NCBI GenBank assembly: GCA_016930015.1
Contig: JAFGHR010000021.1
Coordinates: forward strand, 47,753-111,752
DNA from: Anaerolineae bacterium
Lineage (GTDB): Bacteria > Chloroflexota > Anaerolineae > Aggregatilineales > Aggregatilineaceae
Length of the DNA: 64,000 nt
Direction: 5' to 3'
Shown: piece by piece, positions 53,420 through 63,107 of the stretch
Numbering within the stretch: the first letter of the stretch is position 1
Layout of the letters: every line of letters begins with the position of its first letter
Notes under the pieces: model-generated
What the model saw: the letters and a program-made list of their open reading frames with translations, nothing else
Databases searched by the model: none
What the model was told of the DNA's origin: nothing
Made by a program: the position numbers and the translations under genes

Positions 53420-55111
53420 TCAGTTTTTGAACGTGCCTGATGCACTGGCCACGACTACCGGCACATTCGGCACCGCGTCGTAATAGTCCACAAAACGGGC
53501 AGCTTCAGCGCCATCGTAAACACGGAGTTTTTCGGCCCAATTGGCGCTGATCGACAGGTACAACACGTCCACCGTAACCGTAAACGGGCCTTCGGCCCCG
53601 GCCACTTTCATGATATACCGGATGGTATCACCGCCGCCGTCAAAATCAGCATCGTCAGCCGCGACCCCGTGTACAGTGATCTCCTCGCGGGCGGAGTCCT
53701 TGTCAAAGCCAAACGGCAGCAGGCGGTTATCCTTGACATACCCCGCGCCGCGCAGCAGCGTTGTAGTGGGGGCGCCCTCGGTGTCCACCATCACCGACTC
53801 GTAAATTTGCACCTGATCCGGCTCGGTGATCGTTGTGTAATGCGGTTCGTAGTGAGCCGGGTCGGCGTCGTGATCGTCGCCCACAATCCTACCGGTCGGT
53901 TCGTATGCACCGGATTCAAATACTACCGCGCCGCTGGCGTCCGTCAGTGTCACATGCAGCCACACGCGCCGCGCCGGAAAACCGGTCGGGAACTTGTGCC
54001 CGGTGCGTACCCGCAGTGTGACATCGACGGAAAGCTGATCGGCGGCCAGCGCGACCGGCTGCGCCGCGACCACTGCCGTCACGTTTTGGAGCTGGTCGAG
54101 TACGCGCGCGTAGGTCATGTCAAACTGGGCGCTGTCCGCCGTGACAGCCATATCCGGGCCGAATGTGCGGAATATCTGCTGCAAAAAGACGTTGCCGCCC
54201 ACAAACGCGTGCTGCGCGAACGGGCTGCGCGGCTCGCCGCCTACAATACTGGTCACCACCTCACCACGCGCGCGGGGCATATGGCAGGTCTGGCAGGCTA
54301 CCCGGTCGGCATAATCGCTGTTCTGCCATTCGAAATACGGCATTTGTTCGGGGAATTTCCCGGCGATTTCGCCGCTAGCGTCAACATAAGGCGTATACAG
54401 CGTGTGGCACGTCGCGCACAGCTCCGCGCCGGTAATATGGGTGCTCTGCACCGGGGCAAAACCGGACGCGGTCTGCATCATCGCTACCCCGGCATCACCG
54501 ACCAAAAAGCGGCTAAACACGTCACGCTCACCGATGGGCTGTTGGGTGTCGATCACAAAAGCACCGGCCATACTGTCCGGCTGGCCCAACTTGTCCGGCT
54601 GAATCTGGTGGCACAGCGTACACGATACGCCGTCCATCGCCAGGGCATGAAATTCGCTGTCCGGATCGGTAAAGCCCGCGCCCAACACCAACCCGCTTTG
54701 GTCCTCGGCGGCTACCTCAAAACGTGCCATCGGCATATGACAGGTAGCGCATTTGTCTTCTATCACGACCCGATAATCGGGCAGGTTGGTGATCTCGGCG
54801 TAAACGGTCGCCTGCCAATAGGGATCGCGCGCCGCATTCGCCATCATGGTCGAACCCCAAAACGTGTTGATCGACACGTTAGTACCGTTCGCGTCGGTCA
54901 TGTCCCGGTGACAGGTCGTGCAGTTACCTGCGCCCGAAAAAAACGCGCCCTGTTCGGTCGGGAGAAGCGCCCCCGTGAACTCTGGCGGCGGTGTGCCAAC
55001 AGGATCATCCTGAGCCAGTGCGGGTCGGCTGCCAGCGCTGCCTGACATCAGAACAGCCGCAGCGATCAACATGCTTCCCAACGCCAATGCACAAACCCAT
55101 GTTCGTTTCAT
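53420..55111 (-). CDS. Secreted pentaheme c-type cytochrome
   Basis: 563 aa with a Sec signal (MKRTWVCALALGSMLIAAAV, cleavage near ALAQD). Five CxxCH haem motifs in order: CTTCH, CATCH, CTLCH, CATCH, CQTCH. The spacing with 'FWGSTMMANAARDPYWQATV' between the first two, then DGVSCTLCHQI, and a C-terminal beta domain (VTLRVRTGHKFPTGFPARRV) matches a multihaem family of periplasmic or outward-facing electron carriers of unknown partner. Start ATG at 55111; a longer frame is rejected. A TTGCAC -16- TACAAT promoter candidate lies around 55152-55179 on the minus strand. Confidence 0.9.
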   Translation of the reverse strand: MKRTWVCALALGSMLIAAAVLMSGSAGSRPALAQDDPVGTPPPEFTGALLPTEQGAFFSGAGNCTTCHRDMTDANGTNVSINTFWGSTMMANAARDPYWQATVYAEITNLPDYRVVIEDKCATCHMPMARFEVAAEDQSGLVLGAGFTDPDSEFHALAMDGVSCTLCHQIQPDKLGQPDSMAGAFVIDTQQPIGERDVFSRFLVGDAGVAMMQTASGFAPVQSTHITGAELCATCHTLYTPYVDASGEIAGKFPEQMPYFEWQNSDYADRVACQTCHMPRARGEVVTSIVGGEPRSPFAQHAFVGGNVFLQQIFRTFGPDMAVTADSAQFDMTYARVLDQLQNVTAVVAAQPVALAADQLSVDVTLRVRTGHKFPTGFPARRVWLHVTLTDASGAVVFESGAYEPTGRIVGDDHDADPAHYEPHYTTITEPDQVQIYESVMVDTEGAPTTTLLRGAGYVKDNRLLPFGFDKDSAREEITVHGVAADDADFDGGGDTIRYIMKVAGAEGPFTVTVDVLYLSISANWAEKLRVYDGAEAARFVDYYDAVPNVPVVVASASGTFKN

Positions 55112-55279
55112 TGGTTTCTCCACAGTGCACAATGAAGATGGTTCAGCAAACATTGTATAATACGCGGCAGAATGTGCAAAACAACACATTCCCAGCAGCG
55201 TTACGACCGGGGATTCAGACGGCATGGTCACCTTTACAGCGTTTCGTTTCGGAGCAGCTACGCTCCGGATGTGGTGCGT

Positions 55280-55308
55280 TTGACAACCGCGCATGAATAA
55301 GCGACAAT
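55280..55308 (+). promoter_or_regulatory. Candidate promoter for frr-uppS-cdsA
   Basis: TTGACA (55280-55285), 17-bp spacer, GACAAT; -35 perfect, -10 four of six. Confidence 0.5.
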
Positions 55309-55364
55309 GGCGTGTCAACCGCCATTTTCCCCGGAATTTGTTAACCACAGTGGAGCGGAAGATC

Positions 55365-55922
55365 ATGATAAAAGATGTTTTGAAAGATGCTGAAGAACGC
55401 ATGAAAAGTGCTGTTTCGGTCTTAGAAGAAGACCTTGTCGGGATGCGAACCGGGCGAGCTTCGACGGGGCTGGTTGAAAAACTGCCCGTTGATTACTATG
55501 GGACAGAAACACCGTTGTTACAGTTGGCAACCATCAATATTCCTGAGCCGCAGTTGATCTCTATCCGTCCCTTTGACAAGTCTTCGCTAAAAACGATTGA
55601 AAAAGCCATTCTGGCGTCGGAATTGGGCTTGACCCCCAATAATGACGGTACGGTTATCCGCCTGAATATCCCGCCGCTGACCCAGGAACGCCGCATCGAG
55701 CTGCAAAAACTGGTCCATAAGCGTGTTGAAGAAGGCCGCGTTGCCGTGCGTAATGTCCGGCGCAGCGCCATTGATGATCTGCGTGATTTTGAAAAAGAAA
55801 AATTGTTATCTGAGGACGACAGCAAACGCGGGCAAGAAGATGTTCAGAAGCTGACTGATAAGTACATCCACAAGATCGAAGAAGCCGGCAAACGCAAAGA
55901 AGAAGAAATTATGGAAGTATAA
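55365..55922 (+). CDS. frr: Ribosome recycling factor
   Basis: 185 aa, the standard length. Splits post-termination ribosomes with EF-G. Conserved GMRTGRASTGLVEKLPVDYYG near the N-terminus and the coiled-coil ending EKEKLLSEDDSKRGQEDVQK, TDKYIHKIEEAG. ATG at 55365 with GGAG 11 nt upstream; the frame's longer N-terminal extension is not part of the family. First gene of a frr-uppS-cdsA run. Confidence 0.97.
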   Translation: MIKDVLKDAEERMKSAVSVLEEDLVGMRTGRASTGLVEKLPVDYYGTETPLLQLATINIPEPQLISIRPFDKSSLKTIEKAILASELGLTPNNDGTVIRLNIPPLTQERRIELQKLVHKRVEEGRVAVRNVRRSAIDDLRDFEKEKLLSEDDSKRGQEDVQKLTDKYIHKIEEAGKRKEEEIMEV

Positions 55923-55936
55923 TAGGGTTGAAACCA

Positions 55937-55974
55937 CAATGGCTGGCGACAGGGTGTGCCAATGCCAGCCATTG
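55937..55974 (+). other. Perfect 11-bp hairpin between frr and uppS
   Basis: CAATGGCTGGC / GCCAGCCATTG with a 16-nt loop and no T-run; likely an mRNA processing or stability element rather than a terminator. Confidence 0.5.
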
Positions 55975-56012
55975 ACTATCTAACCGCAATCACCGTGGAG
56001 TGGTAACATCAC

Positions 56013-56735
56013 ATGGTTGGTGAATCGGCGATTCCGCCGGAAAAAGTCCCCCATCATATCGCGATTATCATGGACGGTAATGGTCGCTGGGCCAGATCAC
56101 GCGGGCTTCCCCGCCTGGCCGGGCATCGTGCCGGGGTCGAAAACTTACGCCGTATCTTGCGCGCCTGTACGGAGTTTGAGATCAGGATATTGACGATCTA
56201 CGCCTTCTCGACCGAAAACTGGGGGCGTCCCGAAGCCGAAGTACGCGGCTTGATGAATATCCTGGAAACCGTGATTGACCGCGAACTGAACCATCTCCAT
56301 GCAAACGGTGTGCAACTGCGGCATATTGGCGATCTGGACGGGCTTTCACCGACGCTGCAAGAGAAAGTCTTGCATGCCGTTGAAATGACGCGTAACAATG
56401 ACCAGTTAACGCTCAACATCGCGTTTAACTATGGCGGACGGCAGGAACTGATTCGGGCGTTTCGCCGCATCATCGAAGACGGCGTGCCGCCCGGTGAGAT
56501 CGATGAAACGTTGATCGACTATTACCTGTATACCGCTGGGCAGCCCGACCCCGATATGATCGTGCGAACCGGCGGCGAAATGCGGCTGTCGAATTTCTTG
56601 CTCTGGCAGGCATCCTACGCCGAGTATTATTCAACACCCGTGTTCTGGCCGGACTTCGACCGTGACCAGTTGTTGAAGGCCATCGAGCAGTTCGCAAGGC
56701 GCGAGCGGCGTTACGGCCTGGTGCCTAGCAGTTAG
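56013..56735 (+). CDS. uppS: Undecaprenyl diphosphate synthase (isoprenyl transferase)
   Basis: 240 aa cis-prenyltransferase making the C55 lipid carrier for peptidoglycan and polysaccharide. Catalytic Asp21 in IIMDGNGRWARSRGLPRLAGH, FSTENWGRP, and the C-terminal RTGGEMRLSNFLLWQASYAE with the conserved tail WPDFDRDQLLKAI. ATG at 56013 with GGAG well placed. Follows frr by 90 bp. Confidence 0.97.
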   Translation: MVGESAIPPEKVPHHIAIIMDGNGRWARSRGLPRLAGHRAGVENLRRILRACTEFEIRILTIYAFSTENWGRPEAEVRGLMNILETVIDRELNHLHANGVQLRHIGDLDGLSPTLQEKVLHAVEMTRNNDQLTLNIAFNYGGRQELIRAFRRIIEDGVPPGEIDETLIDYYLYTAGQPDPDMIVRTGGEMRLSNFLLWQASYAEYYSTPVFWPDFDRDQLLKAIEQFARRERRYGLVPSS

Positions 56736-56785
56736 TTATTCTACGTTTTCTCGAACAGGGTTTCGCCCCATCCAGGAACAGTTTT

Positions 56786-57589
56786 ATGTTAAAAACGCGC
56801 GTGTTGGTTGCTGTTGTGGCCCTGCCGATCTTGCTGGCGGTAATCGTGATCGGGGGCGAGTTGTTCGCGCTGGTTGTGCTGGGCGCCTTGATGTTTGGCG
56901 CAGTAGAATACGGCCTCCTGCTCAACCAGGGCGGTTATCGCCCGCCGCTGGTCCTGATCCTGGCGCTGATCGTGCTGGCGGTCGGCTCGACGTGGTTTGA
57001 TGAACCGGACTGGCGTGATCCCGGCCTGGTGCTGGTACTAATCGCCGGGGTGATGTACGCCATCTGGGCCATGGAACGTAACCAGCCCCAGCCTGTGCTT
57101 GATCTGGCGCTGGCTATTTTTGGGGGTGTATACCTGGGCTGGCTGGGCAGCACCCTGCTGGCCGTGCGCCTTATGGATGACGGTGTTTACCTGGTGCTCG
57201 TGATCTACGGCAGCGTGATCGTGTCCGACAGCGCCGCCTATTTCGTTGGCCGCCAGTGGGGACGTCATAAGCTCACCCCGCACGTCAGCCCTAAAAAAAC
57301 CTGGGAAGGTTACGCCGGAAGCGCCATCGCGGGGGGCGTGTTCGGAGCACTCGCCGGAGGACTGCCACAAACCGGGCCGCTGTCATGGGATGACGGGGCA
57401 ATCATCGGCCTGCTGATCGGCACACTGGGCACAGTGGGCGATCTGGGTATCTCGGCCATTAAACGCCAGGTAGACGCCAAAGATTCCAGCCACCTGATAC
57501 CGGGGCATGGCGGCGTCCTGGATCGCCTGGATTCGGTCTTGGTTGGGACGGCAATCGGGTACTATTTTCTGATATGGTTCGTCGCGTAA
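56786..57589 (+). CDS. cdsA: Phosphatidate cytidylyltransferase
   Basis: 267 aa membrane enzyme making CDP-diacylglycerol. Eight hydrophobic segments and the family signature SAIKRQVDAKDSSHLIPGHG followed by LDRLDSVLVG; the earlier KKTWEGYAGS is also conserved. Start ATG at 56786 follows uppS by 50 bp. Last gene of the frr-uppS-cdsA run; rho then has its own promoter. Confidence 0.96.
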   Translation: MLKTRVLVAVVALPILLAVIVIGGELFALVVLGALMFGAVEYGLLLNQGGYRPPLVLILALIVLAVGSTWFDEPDWRDPGLVLVLIAGVMYAIWAMERNQPQPVLDLALAIFGGVYLGWLGSTLLAVRLMDDGVYLVLVIYGSVIVSDSAAYFVGRQWGRHKLTPHVSPKKTWEGYAGSAIAGGVFGALAGGLPQTGPLSWDDGAIIGLLIGTLGTVGDLGISAIKRQVDAKDSSHLIPGHGGVLDRLDSVLVGTAIGYYFLIWFVA

Positions 57590-57600
57590 GCGAAAAACGT

Positions 57601-57629
57601 TTGACCGAGACGCCACACTGTGCTATATT
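57601..57629 (+). promoter_or_regulatory. rho promoter with a leader of about 240 nt
   Basis: TTGACC, 17-bp spacer, TGC then TATATT (57624-57629); extended -10. The predicted start near 57636 leaves a leader of about 240 nt before rho, fitting autogenous control of rho as known in E. coli. Confidence 0.65.
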
Positions 57630-57875
57630 GACTAGTAAGTTCGGATTCTATATTGCATCTTACTCCCGTCTGTGTGCCCGCATTTCGTTTTTCGTTAAAA
57701 ATTCCTATTCTTTTTAGGTGTTGGTAACACCTGTTCACGTGGTGTGAATCGCAAACGCGATACTCCCCCGTATCCAATTGAGATATTGAAATCACGGTAT
57801 GGTTGTCAGTAACTACCATTGATTGGTGTATTACAACATAAGACACTTCCTCGCTTTTCGTTCGGAGATCCTGAT

Positions 57876-59144
57876 ATGGACATAGTAGAACTTGAACTGC
57901 AAACGCTAGAAGACCTGCGTACGCTGGCACGTGATGCCGATATCGCGGGTTTTAGTCGACTGAAGAAACAAGACCTGATCCTGCGCTTGCTGCGTGACAA
58001 AGCCGAAAAACAAGGCCACCAACTGCGCGGCGGCATCCTTGAAGTAATCGAGGATGGAATCGGGTTCCTGCGTTCGGACCACTACCTGCCGGGGCCGGAC
58101 GACATATACGTCAGCCAGACGCAGATTCGCCGCTTCGGCCTGCGCACGGGTGACATGGTGATCGGGCAGGTGCGCCCACCCAAAGACTCAGAGAAATATT
58201 TTGGCCTGCTGCGTGTTGAAGCAGTCAATGGGCTGGACCCCGAACAGGCCAAGCGCCGCCCGCGTTTTGATGACCTGACGGCGATCTTCCCTGACGTGCG
58301 CTTCAACCTGGAGACGAATCCCCGGATCATCTCAACACGTATGCTGAACCTGATCGCGCCCATTGGACGCGGCCAGCGTGGCCTGATCGTCAGCCCACCC
58401 AAAGCCGGTAAAACGACTGTGCTCAAGGAAGTGGCCAACGCTATCAGCCACAACTATCCCCAGGTACACCTGATGGTCGTGCTCATCGGTGAGCGTCCAG
58501 AAGAAGTCACGGACATGGATCGTTCGGTTGACGCCGAAGTGATCAGCAGCACATTTGACGAACCGGTGACCTACCATGTACGCGTGTCCGAAATGGCATT
58601 AGAACGCGCCAAACGCCTGGTTGAATCCGAGCAGCATGTGGTGATTTTGCTCGACAGCATCACACGCCTGGCCCGTGCCTACAACCTGGTTGTTCCGCCC
58701 AGCGGGCGCACCCTGACCGGCGGGCTGGACCCTTCGGCGCTGTATCCGCCCAAGCGGTTTTTTGGCGCGGCGCGTAACGTTGAGGAAGGCGGGAGCCTGA
58801 CTATCGTCGCCACCTGCCTGGTTAAAACAGGCAGCCGTATGGACGATGTGATTTACGAGGAATTTAAGGGTACGGGAAACATGGAGCTGCACCTGTCACG
58901 CGAGTTGCAGGAACGGCGCGTCTTCCCGGCGTTTGATATCAATCAATCCTCAACGCGGCGTGAAGAACTGCTGCTTGGCCCGGATATTTTGCAGCGCGTG
59001 TGGACGATGCGGCGTATGTTGAGCCAGATGGTCCAATCATCGTCCAACGACACGATTAGTGCCACCGAAGCCCTGATTAACCAGATTCGACACACTGACA
59101 CCAACGAAGATTTCCTCGATGAATTGACTCGCGGAGGCCGCTAG
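57876..59144 (+). CDS. rho: Transcription termination factor Rho
   Basis: 422 aa hexameric RNA helicase. N-terminal helical domain [20 protein letters not shown], cold-shock-type RNA-binding domain ([36 protein letters not shown]), Walker [12 protein letters not shown], Walker [16 protein letters not shown], and the R-loop and Q-loop region [23 protein letters not shown] at 57876 with GGAG 8 nt upstream. No insertion or truncation. Confidence 0.97.
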   Translation: MDIVELELQTLEDLRTLARDADIAGFSRLKKQDLILRLLRDKAEKQGHQLRGGILEVIEDGIGFLRSDHYLPGPDDIYVSQTQIRRFGLRTGDMVIGQVRPPKDSEKYFGLLRVEAVNGLDPEQAKRRPRFDDLTAIFPDVRFNLETNPRIISTRMLNLIAPIGRGQRGLIVSPPKAGKTTVLKEVANAISHNYPQVHLMVVLIGERPEEVTDMDRSVDAEVISSTFDEPVTYHVRVSEMALERAKRLVESEQHVVILLDSITRLARAYNLVVPPSGRTLTGGLDPSALYPPKRFFGAARNVEEGGSLTIVATCLVKTGSRMDDVIYEEFKGTGNMELHLSRELQERRVFPAFDINQSSTRREELLLGPDILQRVWTMRRMLSQMVQSSSNDTISATEALINQIRHTDTNEDFLDELTRGGR

Positions 59145-59162
59145 TCTGAGGCCATAAGCGGC

Positions 59163-60383
59163 TTAGCCGTCACCGCCCATTAAAAGTGAAGCGGCCATCC
59201 CAGCATATACATGCGCGGCGGTCTTGAGATCGTCCAGGTGTACATGTTCGCGGTTAGTGTGTACCAGGTTGGGATCGCCTGGGCCAAATCCCACCGTGGG
59301 GATAGTGGCCTGGCCCATGGTGTACACACCAGCCGTGGAAAACGGCCAGTGACCGATATCGGGGGTGCCGTTGCGCACGGCTGCGATCGTCTGGCCGAGC
59401 GCGGTAACCAGCGGGTGATTACGATCAAGCACCCAGGCCGGGTGAGCTTCCCGCGCGATATGCACACTGCCGGTATATGACGGCTCGTTATACGTGGTGA
59501 TCTCCACGATCGCGGGGATATCTTCCCGGCGAATCATGCCTTCAAGCTGTGCCTGGGCCGCATTCACGGTTTCGCCCAGCGTGAGCCGTCGATCTACATA
59601 CACTTTGCAGCGATCGGGGATGGCGTTCAGGCTGGCACCACGGCTTTCGATGCCGGTAACCGCTATCGTGCCCGGTCCCAAAAACGAGTCCCTGGGCAGC
59701 TCATCGGCCATAAGCTGAATACTGAACACCAGACGGGCCGCCGCATAGATCGAGTTGCGGCCTAAATCGGGCTGGCTGCCGTGTGATGCCTCGCCTTTTA
59801 CCGTGATCCTGAACATCACGCGGCCCCGCTGTCCCCGGCTGATCTGAAGCCCGGTTGCATTTCCCAACAGCACAAAATCAGGCCGGATGCCGTCTTCTTC
59901 GATCAGGACACGAACGGCCAGACCTTCGCACGGTTCTTCCTGGACGACAAAAGCCAGCACCAGGGTGCCGTTCAACTGATCCTGGTAAGGCAAAAGCTGC
60001 CGCGCCCCATACACCATACTGGCGATGGCGCTTTTCATGTCAATCGCGCCCAGCCCGTACAGAATACCATCGTCAATGACGCCCGCCAAAGGCGGGTGCG
60101 GCCAGCTTTCGGGCACAGGTACGCTAACCGTATCCATGTGTGCATCATACAGCAGGGTCGGCCCCCTGCCGTTGCCCAGTGTGGCGATAACGCTGCCCAT
60201 CGCATTGACGCGAACATCGGGAAAACCAAGCGCTTTCAGATGACCAACAATCAACGCTGCTATGTCACCTTCGCCAGCCGATGGGCTGGGCGTCTGGACC
60301 AGTTGTTGGGCAAATCGATACAAGTCCTGGGCCGTGGCCCATTCCAACTCCAGGTTGCGGATGAATGCTGACTGACCGGACAC
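59163..60383 (-). CDS. M20-family metallopeptidase, YgeY-like
   Basis: 406 aa dizinc amidohydrolase/peptidase. DAHMDTVSVP (metal His, Asp), GAIDMKSAIASMVYG (Asp), VVQEEPCEG (catalytic and metal Glu) and a dimerisation domain with SRGQRGRVMFRITVKGEASHGS. The GQRGR segment is reminiscent of YgeY (selenium-metabolism-linked hydrolases), but no selenium gene is near. The last metal His is probably in VHTNREHVH. Reads towards rho tail to tail. Confidence 0.92.
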   Translation of the reverse strand: MSGQSAFIRNLELEWATAQDLYRFAQQLVQTPSPSAGEGDIAALIVGHLKALGFPDVRVNAMGSVIATLGNGRGPTLLYDAHMDTVSVPVPESWPHPPLAGVIDDGILYGLGAIDMKSAIASMVYGARQLLPYQDQLNGTLVLAFVVQEEPCEGLAVRVLIEEDGIRPDFVLLGNATGLQISRGQRGRVMFRITVKGEASHGSQPDLGRNSIYAAARLVFSIQLMADELPRDSFLGPGTIAVTGIESRGASLNAIPDRCKVYVDRRLTLGETVNAAQAQLEGMIRREDIPAIVEITTYNEPSYTGSVHIAREAHPAWVLDRNHPLVTALGQTIAAVRNGTPDIGHWPFSTAGVYTMGQATIPTVGFGPGDPNLVHTNREHVHLDDLKTAAHVYAGMAASLLMGGDG

Positions 60384-60386
60384 CGT

Positions 60387-61817
60387 TTATGACGCTCCAT
60401 GAGCTAACAGAACGCGGGGAACGGTTCGCAGACAAATCTGCAAATCGAGTCCCAAAGACCAGTTTTCGATGTAATAGATATCGAGCAAACACATTTCTTC
60501 GAAGGGGACTGAACTACGCCCGCTGACCTGCCACAAGCCGGTCAGACCGGGCAGCACGCGCAATCGCTGCAAATGCCAGGGTTCGTATAACTCGACCTCT
60601 TCGGGCACAGCCGGGCGCGGGCCAACCCAGCTCATTTCACCGCGCAGGATGTTTAGAATCTGGGGCAGTTCATCGATACTGAAACGGCGAATCCAGCCCC
60701 CTATCCGCGTAATGCGTGGATCGTCGGACACCTTTGGGTGGCGGGGGTCCTGCCCGGTGCGGCGGATCAGGTCCGCCTTTAATTTTTCGGCATCAGTCAC
60801 CATCGAGCGGAACTTATGCACAACAAACCGCCTGCCGTTTAATCCCACGCGCTCTTGTGAGAAAAACACCGGTCCCGGCGAATCCAGGCGAATGGCAGCC
60901 GCCACCACGGTCATAATCAACAGGGCAAATGGCAGCACCAGGATCGTCAGTAAAATATCGAGCGAACGCTTGATCAGGCGGCTGCTCGAATGAAGATGCG
61001 CTTCGCCATTCAAGCCTAATAATGGAATACCGCCCAGCATTTCCACCTGTACCTGGCTCAAGCTCAGTTCAAACAGGTCGGGCACGGTTCGCACGCCCAC
61101 ATGCTTACGCTCACATTCCCGCACGATCCGCAAAATTTTGCGCTGAACCTGCCAGGGCAGGGTGATGATCACCGTATCGACCTGGTAGTCGTCGATGATG
61201 CGCGGGAGATTCGTCACATCACCCAGGGCCGGAACCCGCCCCAAATCATTGGTACCGCGTTCGGGATCGTCGTCCACAAACCCGACCGCCTTGTATCCCA
61301 GGTCGGGCCGGGCGATGATCGTTTGCAACACCGAGCGCCCCACCGCGCCCGCCCCTACGATCAACACATGTTCGACGCCAATGCCACGTTTGCGCATCTG
61401 GCCGCGTACTTCCCGCAGCACAATACGCCACACACCCAGCAGCACCACAGCCAGCACAATCGCCTGGACGATCAACAAACGCGAAAATACCAGCGGTTGC
61501 AGCAAAAAACTCAAGGCCATCACGGTCATTCCGGCGTTGGTCGCCCCATTGCTGATGGAAAAAACCTCGTCCCACCATGTCCGGCCCCGGCGCTCACGGT
61601 ATAAACTCGCCCCCTGATTAAACAACAGCAGCAGGACCACGAAGATCGCCGTATAGGGGATATAGGGCGTAAAGGGTGCCGCATTGGCTTCGTCCACCGG
61701 CTGGATGAACTGCAATTCGTACCGCAGATAGTAGGATATCAAAAACGCTACGACCGTTAATACCGCATCAACGGTGGGCAGCAGCCAGCGCGGCCAGTGG
61801 AACGCAGTTTTATGCAT
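60387..61817 (-). CDS. Undecaprenyl-phosphate sugar phosphotransferase (exopolysaccharide priming)
   Basis: 476 aa polyisoprenyl-phosphate hexose-1-phosphate transferase (WcaJ/CpsE type). Four N-terminal helices (about 10-130), a CoA-binding-like Rossmann domain ([17 protein letters not shown]), a fifth helix ([16 protein letters not shown]), and the catalytic domain [44 protein letters not shown] and MSWVGPRP. It loads the first sugar onto the C55 carrier made by UppS. Its start overlaps the GT4 stop by 8 bp. Confidence 0.95.
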   Translation of the reverse strand: MHKTAFHWPRWLLPTVDAVLTVVAFLISYYLRYELQFIQPVDEANAAPFTPYIPYTAIFVVLLLLFNQGASLYRERRGRTWWDEVFSISNGATNAGMTVMALSFLLQPLVFSRLLIVQAIVLAVVLLGVWRIVLREVRGQMRKRGIGVEHVLIVGAGAVGRSVLQTIIARPDLGYKAVGFVDDDPERGTNDLGRVPALGDVTNLPRIIDDYQVDTVIITLPWQVQRKILRIVRECERKHVGVRTVPDLFELSLSQVQVEMLGGIPLLGLNGEAHLHSSSRLIKRSLDILLTILVLPFALLIMTVVAAAIRLDSPGPVFFSQERVGLNGRRFVVHKFRSMVTDAEKLKADLIRRTGQDPRHPKVSDDPRITRIGGWIRRFSIDELPQILNILRGEMSWVGPRPAVPEEVELYEPWHLQRLRVLPGLTGLWQVSGRSSVPFEEMCLLDIYYIENWSLGLDLQICLRTVPRVLLAHGAS

Positions 61818-62976
61818 GAACGTCTTCCTGACAACGATTCAGCGCACGCCGGTAGCTGGCTACCGTTTGTGCAGCCGTGTGAGTCCAGGTGAATTGGGCC
61901 GCACGCGCACGCGCACGCTCGCCAGCGGCCCGCCGCCAGTCCGGATCGTGGATCACGTGCGCCAGGGCATCCGACCAGGCCGCCACATCATCCGGCGGCA
62001 GGCGGTAGCCGGTATCACCAGCCGCTTCTGGCAGCGACGAACCATCCGACACCATCGCGGGCGTGCCGCACGCCATCGCTTCGATCACCGGCAGCCCAAA
62101 GCCTTCGAATACCGATGGATAAACAAACACCTCGGCGGCGTTATACCACAGCGGCAGGTCGGCGGCGGGCAGATATCCCGGCAAATGGACGGTATCGCCC
62201 AGGTCTAACCTGTCAATCGTACTAAAAATATCATCGAACATCCACCCTTTGCCACCGGCCAGCACCAGGTGTACGGCGGCGCGGTCCCGCGCGGGCAGCC
62301 GCCCGTAAGCTCGCAGCAGAACGGGCAGATTTTTGCGCGGTTCCAGGGTGCCCACAAACAGGATAAAACGGTCGGGCAGCCCCTTTTGCCGCCGGAACGT
62401 GTCAACGTCGGCCTGTGGCAGCGGGCGGAACTCGTCCGCCACACCCGGCACGGCGATATCGACATTGGCGCGGGGAATACCAAATGTGGCGATCACATCG
62501 TCGGCGGTGCTCTGGGAGATCGCGATCACCCGCTGCGCCCGGCGGCATGACCAGCGCGCCAGCGTGCGCAGGTACAGGCGGCGAACAGCCGGGAGCCGGT
62601 TGGGGTAATGGATAAAACTCAGATCGTACACGGTGACCACCGTTGGGATGTTGTTGGCAACCGGCGCAACAAATGCGAGTGCGTGCACCAGGTCGGGCTG
62701 CACGCGCGCCAGTGCAAATGGTTGTATTGCCTGCTCCCACACAATGCGGCGCGACGGTTTTTCGGTAGACCACGGTGTCCGGCGCACGGTGAGCCGCTCA
62801 TGAACCGGGACATGTCCCTGGTGACCGGCCATAACCGTGTACGAAAAGTCCGCGTCAACATCCGGCAGCGCCCGAATCAAATTATAGATATAACCATTTA
62901 TGCCCGCGCTGCGATAACCCGCCTGCCCGGCTAGTAAGTGCGCGCTCAAACCAACATGTGTATTCATAGGCTGCAT
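61810..62976 (-). CDS. Glycosyltransferase family 4
   Basis: 388 aa GT-B glycosyltransferase. [19 protein letters not shown] and the nucleotide-sugar motif [20 protein letters not shown] (E-x7-E) are classic for GT4; the N-terminal half has [20 protein letters not shown]. Start ATG at 62976 lies exactly 7 nt after a TATAAT, so the mRNA would be leaderless; an ATG at 62967 is also possible. Coupled to the priming transferase, it likely adds a later sugar of an exopolysaccharide. Confidence 0.94.
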   Translation of the reverse strand: MQPMNTHVGLSAHLLAGQAGYRSAGINGYIYNLIRALPDVDADFSYTVMAGHQGHVPVHERLTVRRTPWSTEKPSRRIVWEQAIQPFALARVQPDLVHALAFVAPVANNIPTVVTVYDLSFIHYPNRLPAVRRLYLRTLARWSCRRAQRVIAISQSTADDVIATFGIPRANVDIAVPGVADEFRPLPQADVDTFRRQKGLPDRFILFVGTLEPRKNLPVLLRAYGRLPARDRAAVHLVLAGGKGWMFDDIFSTIDRLDLGDTVHLPGYLPAADLPLWYNAAEVFVYPSVFEGFGLPVIEAMACGTPAMVSDGSSLPEAAGDTGYRLPPDDVAAWSDALAHVIHDPDWRRAAGERARARAAQFTWTHTAAQTVASYRRALNRCQEDVHA

Positions 62977-62983
62977 GGGCGAA

Positions 62984-62992
62984 ATTATACCA
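62984..62992 (-). promoter_or_regulatory. Extended -10 promoter giving a leaderless GT4 mRNA
   Basis: Minus strand: TGG then TATAAT, with 7 nt between the hexamer and the A of the GT4 ATG. No SD is present upstream of that ATG. Confidence 0.6.
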
Positions 62993-63107
62993 CGCCCTCA
63001 TAGAATCGCCGTGTTTGCCCGTCCCGGTCGAATAGAATCCGGCTTGCCGGGGTTAACTGCCCGATTATAATACCTTTACGCGGGGCGTCGAATGTGAGTA
63101 GGCCACC

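Noticed and set aside
53669..55045. Plus-strand frame of about 458 codons over the cytochrome gene
   Set aside because: Antisense to five CxxCH motifs; composition typical of a reversed GC-rich gene.
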